DNA of 64,000 nt from Puccinia triticina (GCF_026914185.1 NC_070568.1:3368001-3432000), one strand, 5' to 3'; shown: positions 1-10,277, numbered from the stretch's first letter. Program-made: numbers and translations. The notes: generated from the sequence alone by a model not told the origin.

Positions 1-319
1 CATCCAAGAACCACCGCCACACCGTTGTCTCTGATTGCATGGAATTCACCCAGGTAATCTCAGTAATTAAACAAAAATCAAGTTCAACTCACACGCCCAA
101 AGAACCCATCTGGAAAAACCTCTTAGCATACATTGTTAAGATATTTCCCCCTGTCTTCCGCCTGCCAAACAGAATCTCCCACATGGAAAAGACCCCAACT
201 CAACATGAGATTGCTCAGGCCATTACTCTTGATTTTCTCAGTCATTGGCAGAATTCCAGCCCACTTCACCTTTCCTTATGGTGTTGCAAGCCCGTCTGGG
301 CACTCACCAAAGTTTGGCT

Positions 320-478
320 GAAAAAAGGCCAAGCGCGCGTGGCCAACGCTAAAGCCCGCTTGGCCAATCCTCAAGCCCACCTGGCACACTCCCAAACCCC
401 GCTTGGCGTATTGCAAAGTGGGCGGGGTTTGGCACAAAGCCCTGGGCTGATTTCAAGCGAGGGTGCCACGCACACCAA
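320..478. repeat. GC-rich inverted-repeat stretch
   Basis: Short related units built on GCCCGCTTGGCC and GCCCACCTGGCAC repeat here. An 11-bp perfect inverted repeat (392-402 against 422-432) can form a hairpin. The overlapping open frame 39-641 has no recognisable domain and reads through the repeats, so I do not treat it as a gene. Bases 1-319 show nothing I can identify. Confidence 0.45.
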
Positions 479-479
479 A

Positions 480-720
480 TGCTGTGCCAGCCATCAAGGA
501 GAGAAGTTTCCCCCCTCAATGGTCGGTCTACAAACCGGTCATCAAGAAGGGAAGACTCCCTTCTTGATGATCAATACAAGTATTGCCCACCGCAAAGGGA
601 GTCTTTCCTCCCCAATGACCAGCCTACAGACCAACCATTGAGAAGGCAAAGCTCCCTTGTTGATGTCCGATGTGTGATGTTGAGAAGGGAGAACGTTTCC
701 CCTCCTCGAGGGCACGTTGT
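480..720. repeat. Minisatellite of about 46-bp imperfect hairpin units (about 5 copies)
   Basis: Related blocks of the type ATCAAGAAGGGA start near 495, 540, 589, 636 and 680, a spacing of 44-49 bp. Each is followed by a partial reverse complement of itself. The best unit (539-570) is a perfect 14-bp inverted repeat around a 4-base loop. The overlapping open frames are by-products of the repeat. Confidence 0.6.
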
Positions 721-780
721 TCTTGCCTTTCCAGGCAGAGACAAGGGCTGGCGTCTCATGACCGGCGTCAGTGGTGGGTA

Positions 781-1042
781 GTTACGATACGCTACAATAA
801 CCGCCGTTATCCGCGTAGCGTAACGCTTGCCGTTACTGCGCTCAGGCGTTAGCGCTAATAGTAACAACCAGTTGTAACCCCGGGCCCATATCGTAACGGG
901 CCTGATTTTTTTGATGCGTTACTTGCGTTACTAGTAGCGTAACGCGTTAACCGGTGGTTAACAAGATAAAGAGGGGCAATTGGCCCCCTCTGGATCATAT
1001 TCAGTCCAATATCTGCCCCTCTGTGCGGGCAGATATCGTAAC
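781..1042. repeat. CGTAAC/GTTACG-rich palindromic block, possible small transposon remnant
   Basis: The block begins GTTACGATA and ends with the exact reverse complement TATCGTAAC (1034-1042). In between are many copies of GTAACG or CGTTAC in both orientations, plus small perfect palindromes such as GTTAACC-ggt-GGTTAAC. It stops 2 bp before the gypsy LTR. A non-autonomous DNA element is the simplest reading. No coding potential is seen. Confidence 0.45.
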
Positions 1043-1044
1043 GC

Positions 1045-2006
1045 TGTGGAACTACTCAAGGGGGAGAATAGAGCTTGGAAGGGAAATGGATAGCAACACT
1101 AGTACTAATGTAAGCTATGCAAGGGTGCTGATGAGGCTGCCTTCCTGACTAATGCTGAGGGGATGAGAGTAACACTAAGAAAAAGAAGAAAAAGGTGTGG
1201 CTGATTTCTGCTTGATCTTAGGAGCTAGTACTATGAGCTTTAACTACTGACTACTGAGGGTAAGAGAGTTGGAGGAGTGATGAGAGTGGGGAATGCAATG
1301 GCAAGGTTTAATGGCAAGGGGTTGATGAGAATGGGCACTTATAATTTCTGTATCTAAAATTATCTATAAATTCTGCATAAGGTACAAGTGAGGGGGGAAA
1401 GACAGTTCTTATATGAAGGAAGGATGAGCACAGACAATAAGGAGTTCTGGCTATGAGAATGAAGGTTGTACAAATGAGGAAGAGTGATGTGAACATAGTA
1501 ACAGTATGTAATGATGAGCAATGCTGAAAGGGGAATGCTGGTTATGGGAATAAAAGAATGTACTAATGGGGAAGAGTGATGAGAACATAGTAACTACTTG
1601 TAATGATGAGCACTACTGAAAGAGGTAAGCACAGATCCAATGATGTAATGTGTACAATAGGCATAGTACATAATGAGAAATGTATGTAAAGGGTTTAGTA
1701 TGTGAGAATAAATATGTAAAAAGAATGGGATGTAATGATTCAACTAAGTTACTAATGAAATGAGTATTGTAAGTAATGAAGACTGTAAGGTTTCTGTAAG
1801 TCTTATATCCTCTATAACTATTGATCCATTGAAGATAAGGGGGTACTATGTATGAGTGACTATAGGTGAAATTTGGCGTAGAATTTGAATATGCAATAAT
1901 AATGAAGTATTTGTGAAGGGTTATGGGGGAAATGGGAAATGTAATGATGAATGTATGTAAAGAAAAGCAATAAAATACTACTTATGGTTTGGAATGGAGC
2001 ACCACA
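1045..2006 (-). repeat. 3' LTR of the gypsy element
   Basis: It is 962 bp long and has the same length and ends as 10799-11760. By eye it is identical apart from position 1885. On the minus strand it begins TGTGGTGCTCC and ends GTTCCACA. Confidence 0.95.
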
Positions 2007-2019
2007 TCCTCCCCCAACT
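2007..2019 (-). promoter_or_regulatory. Polypurine tract (plus-strand primer) of the gypsy element
   Basis: On the minus strand the bases next to the 3' LTR read AGTTGGGGGAGGA, an uninterrupted purine run at the place where second-strand priming is expected. It fixes the orientation of the element. Confidence 0.75.
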
Positions 2020-2084
2020 TATTGTCTGTCCGCAGGCAATGCACCAAAGAGAAGAGTGATCCAGAAAGAGTTGAAGAATGTTGA

Positions 2085-2335
2085 GTCCAAGAGTCCAAAG
2101 TTCCAAAGTCCAGTGTTCTTCCTCCAAAAGGTGAAATCCAAAGTCCTGAGTAGTAATCCAAATCCATAGTCCAGTGTCCAAAGCCAATAGAATCCAAGTA
2201 TAATCCAAGTCCAGTATATCTGAGTCCAAGGTATCCAAGTCCAATCCAAAGTCCAATAGTCCTATGTATCCAGAGTAGCCATAGTCCAGTATCCAATCCA
2301 AAGAGTCCAGTATCCAAAAGAAGGTCCAATTATCA
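2085..2335. repeat. Degenerate GTCCAA/GTCCAG tandem repeat in the gypsy 3' region
   Basis: TCCAAAGTCCAG-like words of about 10 bp recur throughout. Open frames on the minus strand (1978-2397) are rich in the W, I, L, D and G codons of this repeat and have no protein-like features. It belongs to the non-coding part of the element between pol and the 3' LTR. Confidence 0.6.
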
Positions 2336-2789
2336 ATGAGGGGTGAATGTTTAAGAAGATGTAACTCTGCTGAAGGCAATATCCTTGAGACAGACACATA
2401 TTAGACTAATTTCCACTCTGAAGAATACAATAATTTTCCTGCCTAACTGAGGCCAAATGGAAGAATGCAATGATTGATGATGAATGATGGGGTTGATAAT
2501 TGTAGTTTCTGAAGGTTGTGAATGATTTGGGGTTGAATGGCTGAATTTCTGAGTATCTGAGTATATAATGTAGAGTTCTGTGAAGAGAATTTGAAGTCCA
2601 GGGAGGCTGACAAGCTGTCCAAAGAATATTCTTGCTCAAGTTGGGTGGCTTCTGAGCTGCAATGTGTTGGAAGAAATTGATTATAATGGTGAATGAATGA
2701 AAGGTTGGTTTGTTGGCTGAAGAATACCTAGAATACAGGGTGAAGATGATGATTGAGGAATGATTGATGTTCAGGAATTAATGAATGAT

Positions 2790-3065
2790 GATTTTCCAGA
2801 AAGAATGATTTAGGATGATGATGATGATGGAGGAATTGAATGAATGACTGGATTATTGGATTTCTTCATGGAGGAGTCAATTGAGTTGGGGTTCAAGATG
2901 AATGACTGATGCCCGGGAATAATGATGGGTGCTTAGATTCCTTTCATGGAGGAGTGAATTATTGATGGATGAATGAATGATTATTTTTCAGAAAGAATGA
3001 TTTAGGATGATGATGATGATGGAGGAATTCCATGAATTGCCTGGATGATTGGATTTCTTCATTTT
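2790..3065. repeat. Direct duplication of about 195-bp period with (GAT)n tracts
   Basis: The stretch from about 2792 (CAGAAAGAATGATTTAGG, then GATGATGATGATGATGG) recurs at about 2985 with the same continuation (GGAGGAATT...GGATTTCTTCAT). The surrounding 2400-3060 is TGAATGA-rich simple-sequence DNA without coding signal. Confidence 0.6.
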
Positions 3066-3079
3066 GTCCAGACGGGGAA

Positions 3080-4002
3080 TAGAACATGTGTTCATTGTGT
3101 GTAATGTTGAAAGAGGGGTCCTGTTGTCTGAGCGGGGGCTCCAAGCGGGAAACGCGCGTGCGGAACGTCAACAAAAAGAAAAGGAAATGGTCGACCCGTA
3201 TCTTTGGAACGGCTCGATGAATTTTCTTGAAACCAAGCTCATTCGAAAGAGCTAATTCTCCAGATTAAAATGGTATATACTGATTATTTTTAAGGGTTGA
3301 TTTTCGGTTGTGTAGGGCCAATTAAAGATCCAAGCGAAATCCGCGGGCGCGCATAGTAGTAACACCGCGTAAATATAAGGTAATATGTTTTCGGTATAAC
3401 TTGGATTTCCGTCGATGAAAAGTTCTGATTCCGGGCTCATTCAAAAGGCAAGAAGGAGGAGATGAATGGACAATCAAGCAATATTAAAGATTAATTCGGC
3501 CGATGGGCCGCCGTGGACGCTAAATGAAAGCCGTAAATGAGGCCGCGTAAATCCTAAAAAACTTTGAGCGCTTACAATTCCAAAACCGCTCGATAGAATC
3601 GGCTAAAACCAAATTCAGACGAAAGCCAGGATTGGAAAGGTGAAACTGGAAAGGTGTAATATGTATTTTGAGGTCGGCCGAATCGTTATTGAAACACTCC
3701 AAAGTTTTATTACAATTTCCGCGGTTTCCACCGCAAAGAAGTTGAAATCCAAGGGCTACATAATGAAATAAACCGAAGGTACCGCCGAGGGACTGCCCAA
3801 ATGAACTCCTGCGTCTGAAAAGGGTGTTTAGATGAAATGATCGCGGTATTTACGCGCCAGGAGATATCGGGAAAGGGTAGATTAAACTGGGTCGAACACC
3901 AGAGTCAAAAATTAAAAGAATGAAAGAGAATCCGCGCCAAACGTCTTTGAAAGGTGAAGGCGTCCATGACGTCATAAAATGAAGAAGAATGAGTATCTAT
4001 AA
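3080..4002. other. GC-richer non-coding stretch inside the gypsy 3' region
   Basis: Base composition changes near 3080 from A/T/G-rich simple sequence to mixed, CpG-containing DNA. Only short open frames occur on either strand and none is recognisable. It may be upstream or promoter sequence of the plus-strand gene at 4057-4867, carried into the retrotransposon with it. Confidence 0.35.
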
Positions 4003-4056
4003 GGCCCCAGGTCGTCGGCCAACGGAAAAGTTCCGTTATCGCATTCGATATCCGTA

Positions 4057-4867
4057 ATGTTTGCCTCCAGCGCCACTTCCACGCCCTCATCGCCGAAAGG
4101 TATCATTGAAAACTCAATAGATTCTTCGTCCAATACGTCCATATCATCTTCGCAGCTCGACGAAGAGGCCGTCATTAGACCTTCCTACGAAATACCCTTT
4201 TCTATTTGCAGAGCGCACTCGTTTGTTGACAACATTCACGCGTACAACGCCGGTATGAGAGATTCTTTTAAACCTGAAGAAGTCGATGCCTTGCGCCACT
4301 ATATCCAACAAGGACTCCTTGCCTTCGCTCGTGAGGACCTCGACGACCCGGTTGCCGCACGAAACGCACGCCTTAAATTGTATAGCCGGTTCTACGACGC
4401 TTTTACACATGTATGTCGAATGGATTCCGTATGTATATGAATAAGAATTTGAAAAGAAAGAAGATTGATTATAATACTGATATTTTTCCCTGTTTCTATT
4501 TTGATTTTTAGATGGATACTCATTCCATAATAGATGCCATGATAGAGGAAACTGAGGAGAGGAATGCCCTGGAATTATTAAGGATGAGGGACCAAGTGGA
4601 AGAGGAGGAAGATGGTTGGAGAGTAGAAGCAGAAATGGAGAGGATAAGAGCTGAGGGTAAGTTCTAATATATTCTATTTTTTTTTTTTTTTTTATTCTTT
4701 ATTGAAGACTTTTACTAATGTTATGCTTTAATTTTCTTTTTATGTCTTTTGATTTTATTATTTTTTTTTTAGATAAGGAGAAGGGAAAAGAGAAGGAGAA
4801 GGAGAAGGAGGAAAGTGAAATGGAAGAGGGTGATGTAGTGATAAAAGAAGAAGAGGTGAGCTTTTGA
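4057..4867 (+). CDS. Three-exon gene carried antisense inside the gypsy element, product unknown
   Basis: Three exons join in one frame: 4057-4428, 4512-4656 and 4773-4867. Introns begin GTATGT and GTAAGT and end in TTTTTAG-type acceptors. Exon 1 starts with a Ser-rich segment, followed by a probable helical region (SYEIPFSICRAHSF, then EEVDALRHYIQQGLLAF). Exons 2 and 3 are strongly charged and Glu-rich (MIEETEERNALELLRMRD, then EKGKEKEKEKEES), as in a coiled coil, and end VSF-stop. The frame is open upstream only to 4003, so this ATG is the natural start unless further 5' exons exist. I recognise no family. The gene runs opposite to the retrotransposon, in the 3 kb between pol and the 3' LTR. 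From the element's own transcript its introns would be on the wrong strand and would not be spliced, which could explain how an intron-bearing gene survived retrotransposition. That is inference. Confidence 0.5.
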
Positions 4868-5034
4868 TTTTATAATTAGTTATTTTATTTGAGAGTGTTT
4901 GAAAATGATTTTTATTGATTTTATTTCTGATTTGTTTATAGATTTGATTTTATTTTGTTTTTATGTTATTGTGTAAGAAGATGAGAAAGAGAAAAGAGAA
5001 GAGAAATGAATTGATTATTCCTTATTTATTGTTT

Positions 5035-8000
5035 TCACCTGGAGTGGTATTCCTTGACATGAGTTGCAGCAAACCTTCTGGCCAATTCTGTGCCATCCAA
5101 TTCTTCCAAGATGTAAGATCCTCCTGGGTTTTGAGCTTTGATTCTGTAAGGACCATTCCATTTATTTTCAAAGAGCTTGCCAAATTGAGAGTCCAGAGAT
5201 TTGTTATACACTACTACTAATTGACCTTTCTTTAGTGGCTGCCTTGATGTTTTCTTTTTGTTCCAATAATCCACAGAGTTTTTCCTGGAATCCATGAGCT
5301 GCTGGTGTGCTTGCTGCAAGATGGTATCCCTGTTTTCAAGCTGCTGAGTCCTAGCCAATAAAAGATCCTGAGTTGATTCTACCTTTGACCAATCCACTCC
5401 AAAGAAGGTTTCCAATTCTAAATCAATGGGTAAGATGGGGGGCTGTCCAAGAACTAGCTCATAAGGTGAGTAACCAGTTGATCTCTTGGTGGAAATTCTG
5501 TCTGCAAATAAAACTAAAGGTAAATAATTCCTCCACTTCTTGCCTTCTTTTCCACAGAGCTTGACCAAGGTATCCTTAATTGCCTGATGTCCTCTTTCTA
5601 CCATACCATTTGCTTCAGGATAATAAGGGGTGGTGACTTTGATTTTGATTCCAGATTCCAGAAGGGATTTTTGAAATTGTTGTCCAAATTCAGAGCCTCC
5701 ATCCACTGTGACTGACCAAGGCGCTCCATATCTGTAGATCCAGTTGTCCAAGAACCACTGAGAGATTTTCTTTGCCTGAATCTTTTCTAGTCCAACTGCC
5801 TCTACCCATCCAGAAAGGTCATCTCTTGCAATTACCAGGTACTTCCATTTGCCAGCTTTGATGTGAACTGTATCCAAACTGACTCTTCCAAAGATGGTTG
5901 CTGCTCCTGTAGGTTTCTTGGGTTCCATTGGCAATTTTGAACTCCTCTTCTGGCAAGATTCACAAGACTGGACCCACTTGGTAACACCTCTCTTGAGACC
6001 TGGCCACCAAAATCTGAGTTTAATTCTTCTGTAGGTTTCAGCAATACCTCTGTGGCCTAAGGATTCATGAAGGGAATTGAGGATGGATTTCTGAGCTGAA
6101 GGAGAGGTGACTACTATCTGGGAGAATGGTTTGTTGATCCTGTGCAAGACTCCATTGGAAAGGAAAAAGTTGGCTGATTTGTGCAAAATTTGCTTGAATT
6201 CCAGGCTGCTGCATCCTGGAGGTTTGTTCATGGTTGAAAGGTATTCCTGGAGATGCTTCCAAATTCCTTGCTGCAAGTTACTTACCCCCTCCCCCAACTG
6301 AGCTGATGTCCCCAGAAGCAGGCCAAAAGAAGAATGTTTAGTTCCAAATCCAGGGTGAGGTTTGATCCAGGTTTCATCTTCATCAAAGCTAGGACAATCA
6401 TCTTCATCAGAATCAGGGGGTCTTCTTGAAAGTCCATCAGGTAAGGTGAAAGTTTTTCCAGGAGTGTGAACAAGGTCATAGGAGAATAACTGAATAAATC
6501 CAATCCATCTGTTCATAGGGGCATTGGGAAGTGAAGGGTTGTTGATCATTCCAATAAGGCACTGGGCATCCACTCTGAGTTGAAAATGTTGACCCCACAG
6601 TTTGGTTTGAAGTTTCTTGAGGATCTTGGCAACACCACAGAGTTCTAATTTGGATTGTGAGTACTTTGATTCCCTGGGTGAAAAGACTACTGACTCATAT
6701 AACACAGGCCTATCCAATCCATCAGAATCCTGTTGAGTAAGAACAGCACCTGCAGCAATAACACTGGAGTCCACTGAGAGTTTGATTAAGCCAGCATCAG
6801 GTCCATAGTCCAATTTCTTTAGGGTGATATCAGTTCCAACAATCCTTTTAAGGTCCTCAAAGGCATCCTGGCAATCTTCAGTCCAATCCCAAGAGGAGTC
6901 CTTCCTGGTGAGTCTTCTGAGTGGAGCAGTAATGGTTGAGTAATTTTTAATGAACATTCTAACATATACACAGATACCTAGGAATCCTCTGACATCTGAA
7001 GGAGTGGTGGGAGTTGGCCAGGTTTCAATTTTGTTGAGCTTCTTGATGGATATCCTTCTGCCTTCCTTACAAACCACATGGCCAACCAGATCCAGAGCAG
7101 GTACACAGCAAGCAAATTTCTTCCCAGAGATGGTGAGTCCAGCTTCTTCAATCCTGAAAAGAATCCTTTCCAGAGTAATGGCATATTCATAGATAAATCT
7201 TCTGATCTGGGGGTTGTCCTTTAGAGTTTCTTCATTGTAGTCAGAGGTTGGTCCCTTTATACCTCCATCATCCACAAAGATTCCCATATGTTGAGGTAAT
7301 TCATCCTGGAGTATCCACATCATTTGGGCCTGGTAAACTGCAACTGAATTGGTGGCTCCTTGGGGTAATCTGGTAAGTTGAAATCTTCCAAGGGGTGTTT
7401 CAAAGGTGGTCAAAGGTCTGGATTCTGGAGCTAATTCTCTTTCATCATATCCTCCCATAATATCACCTAGTCCATAGCAAGCCCTTCCAGTGAATGATTC
7501 AATGAGTTCCTCTGTCTTTGGTGGTAGTCCAGCGTCCTTAATGGTGACTTTGTTGAGTTTCTGAAGGTCATGTACAATTCTGAGCTTACCATCCTGCTTC
7601 TTTACACAAAATATAGGGCTGGAATAACTGGAAAAGGATTGTTCATAGAGGCCAGTGCTGAGTCTTTCTCTTACCAATTCTATAACCTGGTCTTTGATGG
7701 GTGCAGGGATTGGAATTGGTTTCTGTTGCCAAGGTTCATGGGGAATGACTGGACTGATATAAGGCTGTCCATAGGTGTGTTTAAAAAGGCCTCTTTCTGT
7801 TTCTACAAAAGCCAAAGCACCTTGTCTAATCACAATTACCCATACCAGCAGGAGATATTCTTGAGGAGAAAGCCATCCAGGAGGTCCAAAATTGATGAGG
7901 TCCAGCCTTTCTTGAGTAATCTTGGAGGTAGGAGTGAATGGTGGAGGAAAAGGGCTTAAAGGAGTGAGGTAAGGATCTCTTGAGAGTGGTGGCCTTGACA

Positions 8001-8211
8001 ATGGGGGATTGAGAGATAATGGCATTGGTTGGTTTACTGGTTTTATTTTTTTTAGAGTTGATTTATACTTTGCTGAATGAGTGACTACAGTTTGTTGCTT
8101 TTGGTTGTTTTCCAGGGTTGCAGTTGTAAGGGAAGGGAACTGAAAACCTGGTCTCAATCTAAAAAATTTACCAGTCCAGAATTGGAAGGTATGCTGGTTT
8201 CCCACTTCTGA
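5035..8211 (-). CDS. pol: Gypsy pol: reverse transcriptase, RNase H, integrase
   Basis: The polyprotein is about 1056 residues counted from the GTG at 8205. That GTG is probably not a real start, because the frame is continuous with gag-protease through the UAA at 8214-8212. RT: motif A Asp near 248 (LGDIMGGY), PQG near 281-283 and the catalytic FVDD at 310-313. RNase H: Asp 479 (LSVDSS), Glu near 521 and Asp 546. Integrase: zinc motif H713, H718, C748, C751, then a catalytic triad of D778 (SLDTVH), D835 (TVDGGSEF) and E870 (GMVERGH). Near the C-terminus is a GPY/F-type motif (WNGPYRI). No chromodomain is evident. It makes cDNA in virus-like particles and inserts it into the genome. All catalytic residues I can see are present, so enzyme activity is plausible if the protein is made by readthrough. 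Confidence 0.95.
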   Translation of the reverse strand, partial: SEVGNQHTFQFWTGKFFRLRPGFQFPSLTTATLENNQKQQTVVTHSAKYKSTLKKIKPVNQPMPLSLNPPLSRPPLSRDPYLTPLSPFPPPFTPTSKITQERLDLINFGPPGWLSPQEYLLLVWVIVIRQGALAFVETERGLFKHTYGQPYISPVIPHEPWQQKPIPIPAPIKDQVIELVRERLSTGLYEQSFSSYSSPIFCVKKQDGKLRIVHDLQKLNKVTIKDAGLPPKTEELIESFTGRACYGLGDIMGGYDERELAPESRPLTTFETPLGRFQLTRLPQGATNSVAVYQAQMMWILQDELPQHMGIFVDDGGIKGPTSDYNEETLKDNPQIRRFIYEYAITLERILFRIEEAGLTISGKKFACCVPALDLVGHVVCKEGRRISIKKLNKIETWPTPTTPSDVRGFLGICVYVRMFIKNYSTITAPLRRLTRKDSSWDWTEDCQDAFEDLKRIVGTDITLKKLDYGPDAGLIKLSVDSSVIAAGAVLTQQDSDGLDRPVLYESVVFSPRESKYSQSKLELCGVAKILKKLQTKLWGQHFQLRVDAQCLIGMINNPSLPNAPMNRWIGFIQLFSYDLVHTPGKTFTLPDGLSRRPPDSDEDDCPSFDEDETWIKPHPGFGTKHSSFGLLLGTSAQLGEGVSNLQQGIWKHLQEYLSTMNKPPGCSSLEFKQILHKSANFFLSNGVLHRINKPFSQIVVTSPSAQKSILNSLHESLGHRGIAETYRRIKLRFWWPGLKRGVTKWVQSCESCQKRSSKLPMEPKKPTGAATIFGRVSLDTVHIKAGKWKYLVIARDDLSGWVEAVGLEKIQAKKISQWFLDNWIYRYGAPWSVTVDGGSEFGQQFQKSLLESGIKIKVTTPYYPEANGMVERGHQAIKDTLVKLCGKEGKKWRNYLPLVLFADRISTKRSTGYSPYELVLGQPPILPIDLELETFFGVDWSKVESTQDLLLARTQQLENRDTILQQAHQQLMDSRKNSVDYWNKKKTSRQPLKKGQLVVVYNKSLDSQFGKLFENKWNGPYRIKAQNPGGSYILEELDGTELARRFAATHVKEYHSR

Positions 8212-10179
8212 TTACTGGGGAGCTAGTATGATTGGAACCAAAAAAGTCTGACCAGCTGAATCCATGATTGAAAGTGCTTCTCCTCTGGCTCCATTGTAGT
8301 TGATGTTGGCTGAGACATCCATCAAGAAAGGCTTTCCAATAATCATCTGAACTGGTCCTGTGGCTACCCAGAAATGAACTGTCCTGACTACTTTCCCAAT
8401 GGTTACCTCCACATCTTCAGCAATTCCAGGTATATCAGTAAGGTGGCCTCCAATTCCTTTGAGCTTCATAGATTTAGCAGTGAGTACCAATCCAAGTTTA
8501 TGTGCAAGAGTTTCAGGAATAATGTTGACCATAGAGCCAGTATCCAAGAGTGCTTGATGTTTCTCTCCTCCAATAGTGATGGTGATGTATCCAAGGGGGC
8601 AGGAGTAGTGAGTAGTGGGTTGCTCCTGTGCTGGTTCTTCTCCATCCTCCATGTCTGTGAAGTTTGCTGATTTGACACCATCCAATGGGACCCTTCTGTT
8701 GGTTATCTTCTTCCTGATACAGTCAGTAACTCCTGGTGATATAGCAAAGATTTCTCCAAAGGCCAACTCCATCTTTCCTGCAGTCAACATCCTACTAGCC
8801 ACCACCCCTTCAATTCCTGGGTACTCCTTGGCCAAAGGCTTTTCCAAATAGGTTTTCTTAACTGGTTTGTCCTTAGGTGCAGTGGTTGAATCCTTGTCCT
8901 TATCCTGGAATCTGACCTGAGGGGAGCCTTTTGAAGTAGGGGATTTGGAAGAACTAGGAGTAGGGGGCTGTTTCATGTGAAGTAAGTCCTCTGTATCCAT
9001 GTCCATTAGGTCCTGTTTCCCCTTCCTGATCCTTTTGTCTGCCTTGGCTGATTCCTCTTCATCCTGATCCTTAGAGTTGTTTCTAGTCCTCTTTCCAAGG
9101 TCTGCTTCATAACTATGGGTTTGATAATAGGCTGGGTCCTCCTCTAGTTGGCCAAAAGAAGATGTGAGCTTAGTTTTAGAGTACTCTTCCACTGGGGTTC
9201 TGATTGGTCTGCTTGGAATCCAGGGAATAACTGATTTGTCTGGAAGTCTGTAATCTCTTCCATCCTTGATAACAGCACCACTAGACATGTCCTGGGCAAG
9301 TTGAGAGCAGCTGTTGGTTCCATGGGTTTCCTGATGACAATAATAGCATTTGAATGGCCAGGTCCTAGCAGGTTTGTCCATGTGGGGAGGTAGTCCTTTG
9401 CCAGCAGTGAGGGATGCAAGTTGTTTGGTAAGGAGTTCCACTTGTTTGTCCAGAGAAATAGAAGCAGTAGGAGCAGTTCCCTGAGTAGCAGGTGTGGGTT
9501 TGGAGGTCCTAGGTGAGTTGTCCAAAGTGAATTTCTCTTCTGCCCTCCATTCAGTCCTTCTGTTGACCACTGATCTTGAGTAAACTTCCTGGTGAATGTA
9601 GGTAAGAAGAGTTTCAGTGTCTGGCAAGATATCACCTCCATCCTTTGAGGCTAGCATTTGATTGTCCCTCATCAAGCTCCTAGTAACTCTTTGATCCAGA
9701 TCCTTGTGAAGAGTTTCCAAAAGAAGGTGTCTGAATTCCTCCAGGCTGGTACTGTACCCCATTCTTACCAAGTAGTGAGTGATGGTTTCAAACTTGTTTC
9801 TGAATGTGTTGAAGGTTTCCAAGGTGCTGATTCCTCCATCCTGGGCAGATTTGTAGACTAGTTTCCTGAGATCCTCCCTGGTATATCTGACCAATGGCTG
9901 AGAAGTTCCAAACCTGGTGAGTAGCTGTTTCTTCAGGGTTTCCCAATCCAAGTTTTCATGGCCTGACATGTCTTCCACTTCATCCTTAAGGTCCAACCCT
10001 TTGATAAAAGCAATGATTTGTCCAGCCAGTTCCTTAGAGTTAGCACCATCATCTCTTCCAGCACTTTCATACCTTCTAATGAACTTCTCCACAGGCATGT
10101 TGGTTCCATCAAAGAAGAGCTCTTTGTCCATGGGTTTGATCTTTACTCCTCTGCTGACAGGATCCTCATACCTAGGCAT
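8212..10179 (-). CDS. gag: Gypsy gag with zinc knuckle and C-terminal aspartic protease
   Basis: This frame is 655 codons from the ATG at 10179. Residues 20-220 are a retrotransposon-gag-like helical capsid region. C278-x2-C281-x4-H286-x4-C291 is a CCHC knuckle for RNA binding. A Lys/Asp/Ser-rich linker follows, and a retropepsin-type protease near residues 530-655 carries the active-site LLDTGS at about 546. The ORF ends in UAA (8214-8212). Three codons later the same frame enters the pol ORF, so protease belongs to the gag ORF and pol needs readthrough, unless the stop is a mutation. The frame is also open upstream of this ATG to about 10500 with gag-like Pro/Gln/Ser sequence, so the true N-terminus lies further up (see 10278-10574). 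Confidence 0.9.
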   Translation of the reverse strand: MPRYEDPVSRGVKIKPMDKELFFDGTNMPVEKFIRRYESAGRDDGANSKELAGQIIAFIKGLDLKDEVEDMSGHENLDWETLKKQLLTRFGTSQPLVRYTREDLRKLVYKSAQDGGISTLETFNTFRNKFETITHYLVRMGYSTSLEEFRHLLLETLHKDLDQRVTRSLMRDNQMLASKDGGDILPDTETLLTYIHQEVYSRSVVNRRTEWRAEEKFTLDNSPRTSKPTPATQGTAPTASISLDKQVELLTKQLASLTAGKGLPPHMDKPARTWPFKCYYCHQETHGTNSCSQLAQDMSSGAVIKDGRDYRLPDKSVIPWIPSRPIRTPVEEYSKTKLTSSFGQLEEDPAYYQTHSYEADLGKRTRNNSKDQDEEESAKADKRIRKGKQDLMDMDTEDLLHMKQPPTPSSSKSPTSKGSPQVRFQDKDKDSTTAPKDKPVKKTYLEKPLAKEYPGIEGVVASRMLTAGKMELAFGEIFAISPGVTDCIRKKITNRRVPLDGVKSANFTDMEDGEEPAQEQPTTHYSCPLGYITITIGGEKHQALLDTGSMVNIIPETLAHKLGLVLTAKSMKLKGIGGHLTDIPGIAEDVEVTIGKVVRTVHFWVATGPVQMIIGKPFLMDVSANINYNGARGEALSIMDSAGQTFLVPIILAPQ

Positions 10180-10277
10180 AGCTGGTTCCCTATTTAAAAA
10201 GTGAGTGTTGGACCTGGTAGAGTGTGTTGAGTCATCCCTTTGGCGCTGGAACCTGGGAAAGTGGGGTGGTGGTGCAT

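Noticed and set aside
39..641. 200-codon open frame at the window start
   Set aside because: It runs through inverted repeats and the 46-bp hairpin array and shows no domain or conserved composition.
1978..2397. Trp/Leu/Asp-rich minus-strand frames in the gypsy 3' region
   Set aside because: They are translations of the GTCCAA repeat, with biased composition and no motif.
5373..9917. Many short open frames opposite to gag-pol
   Set aside because: They are antisense shadows of the long coding frames.
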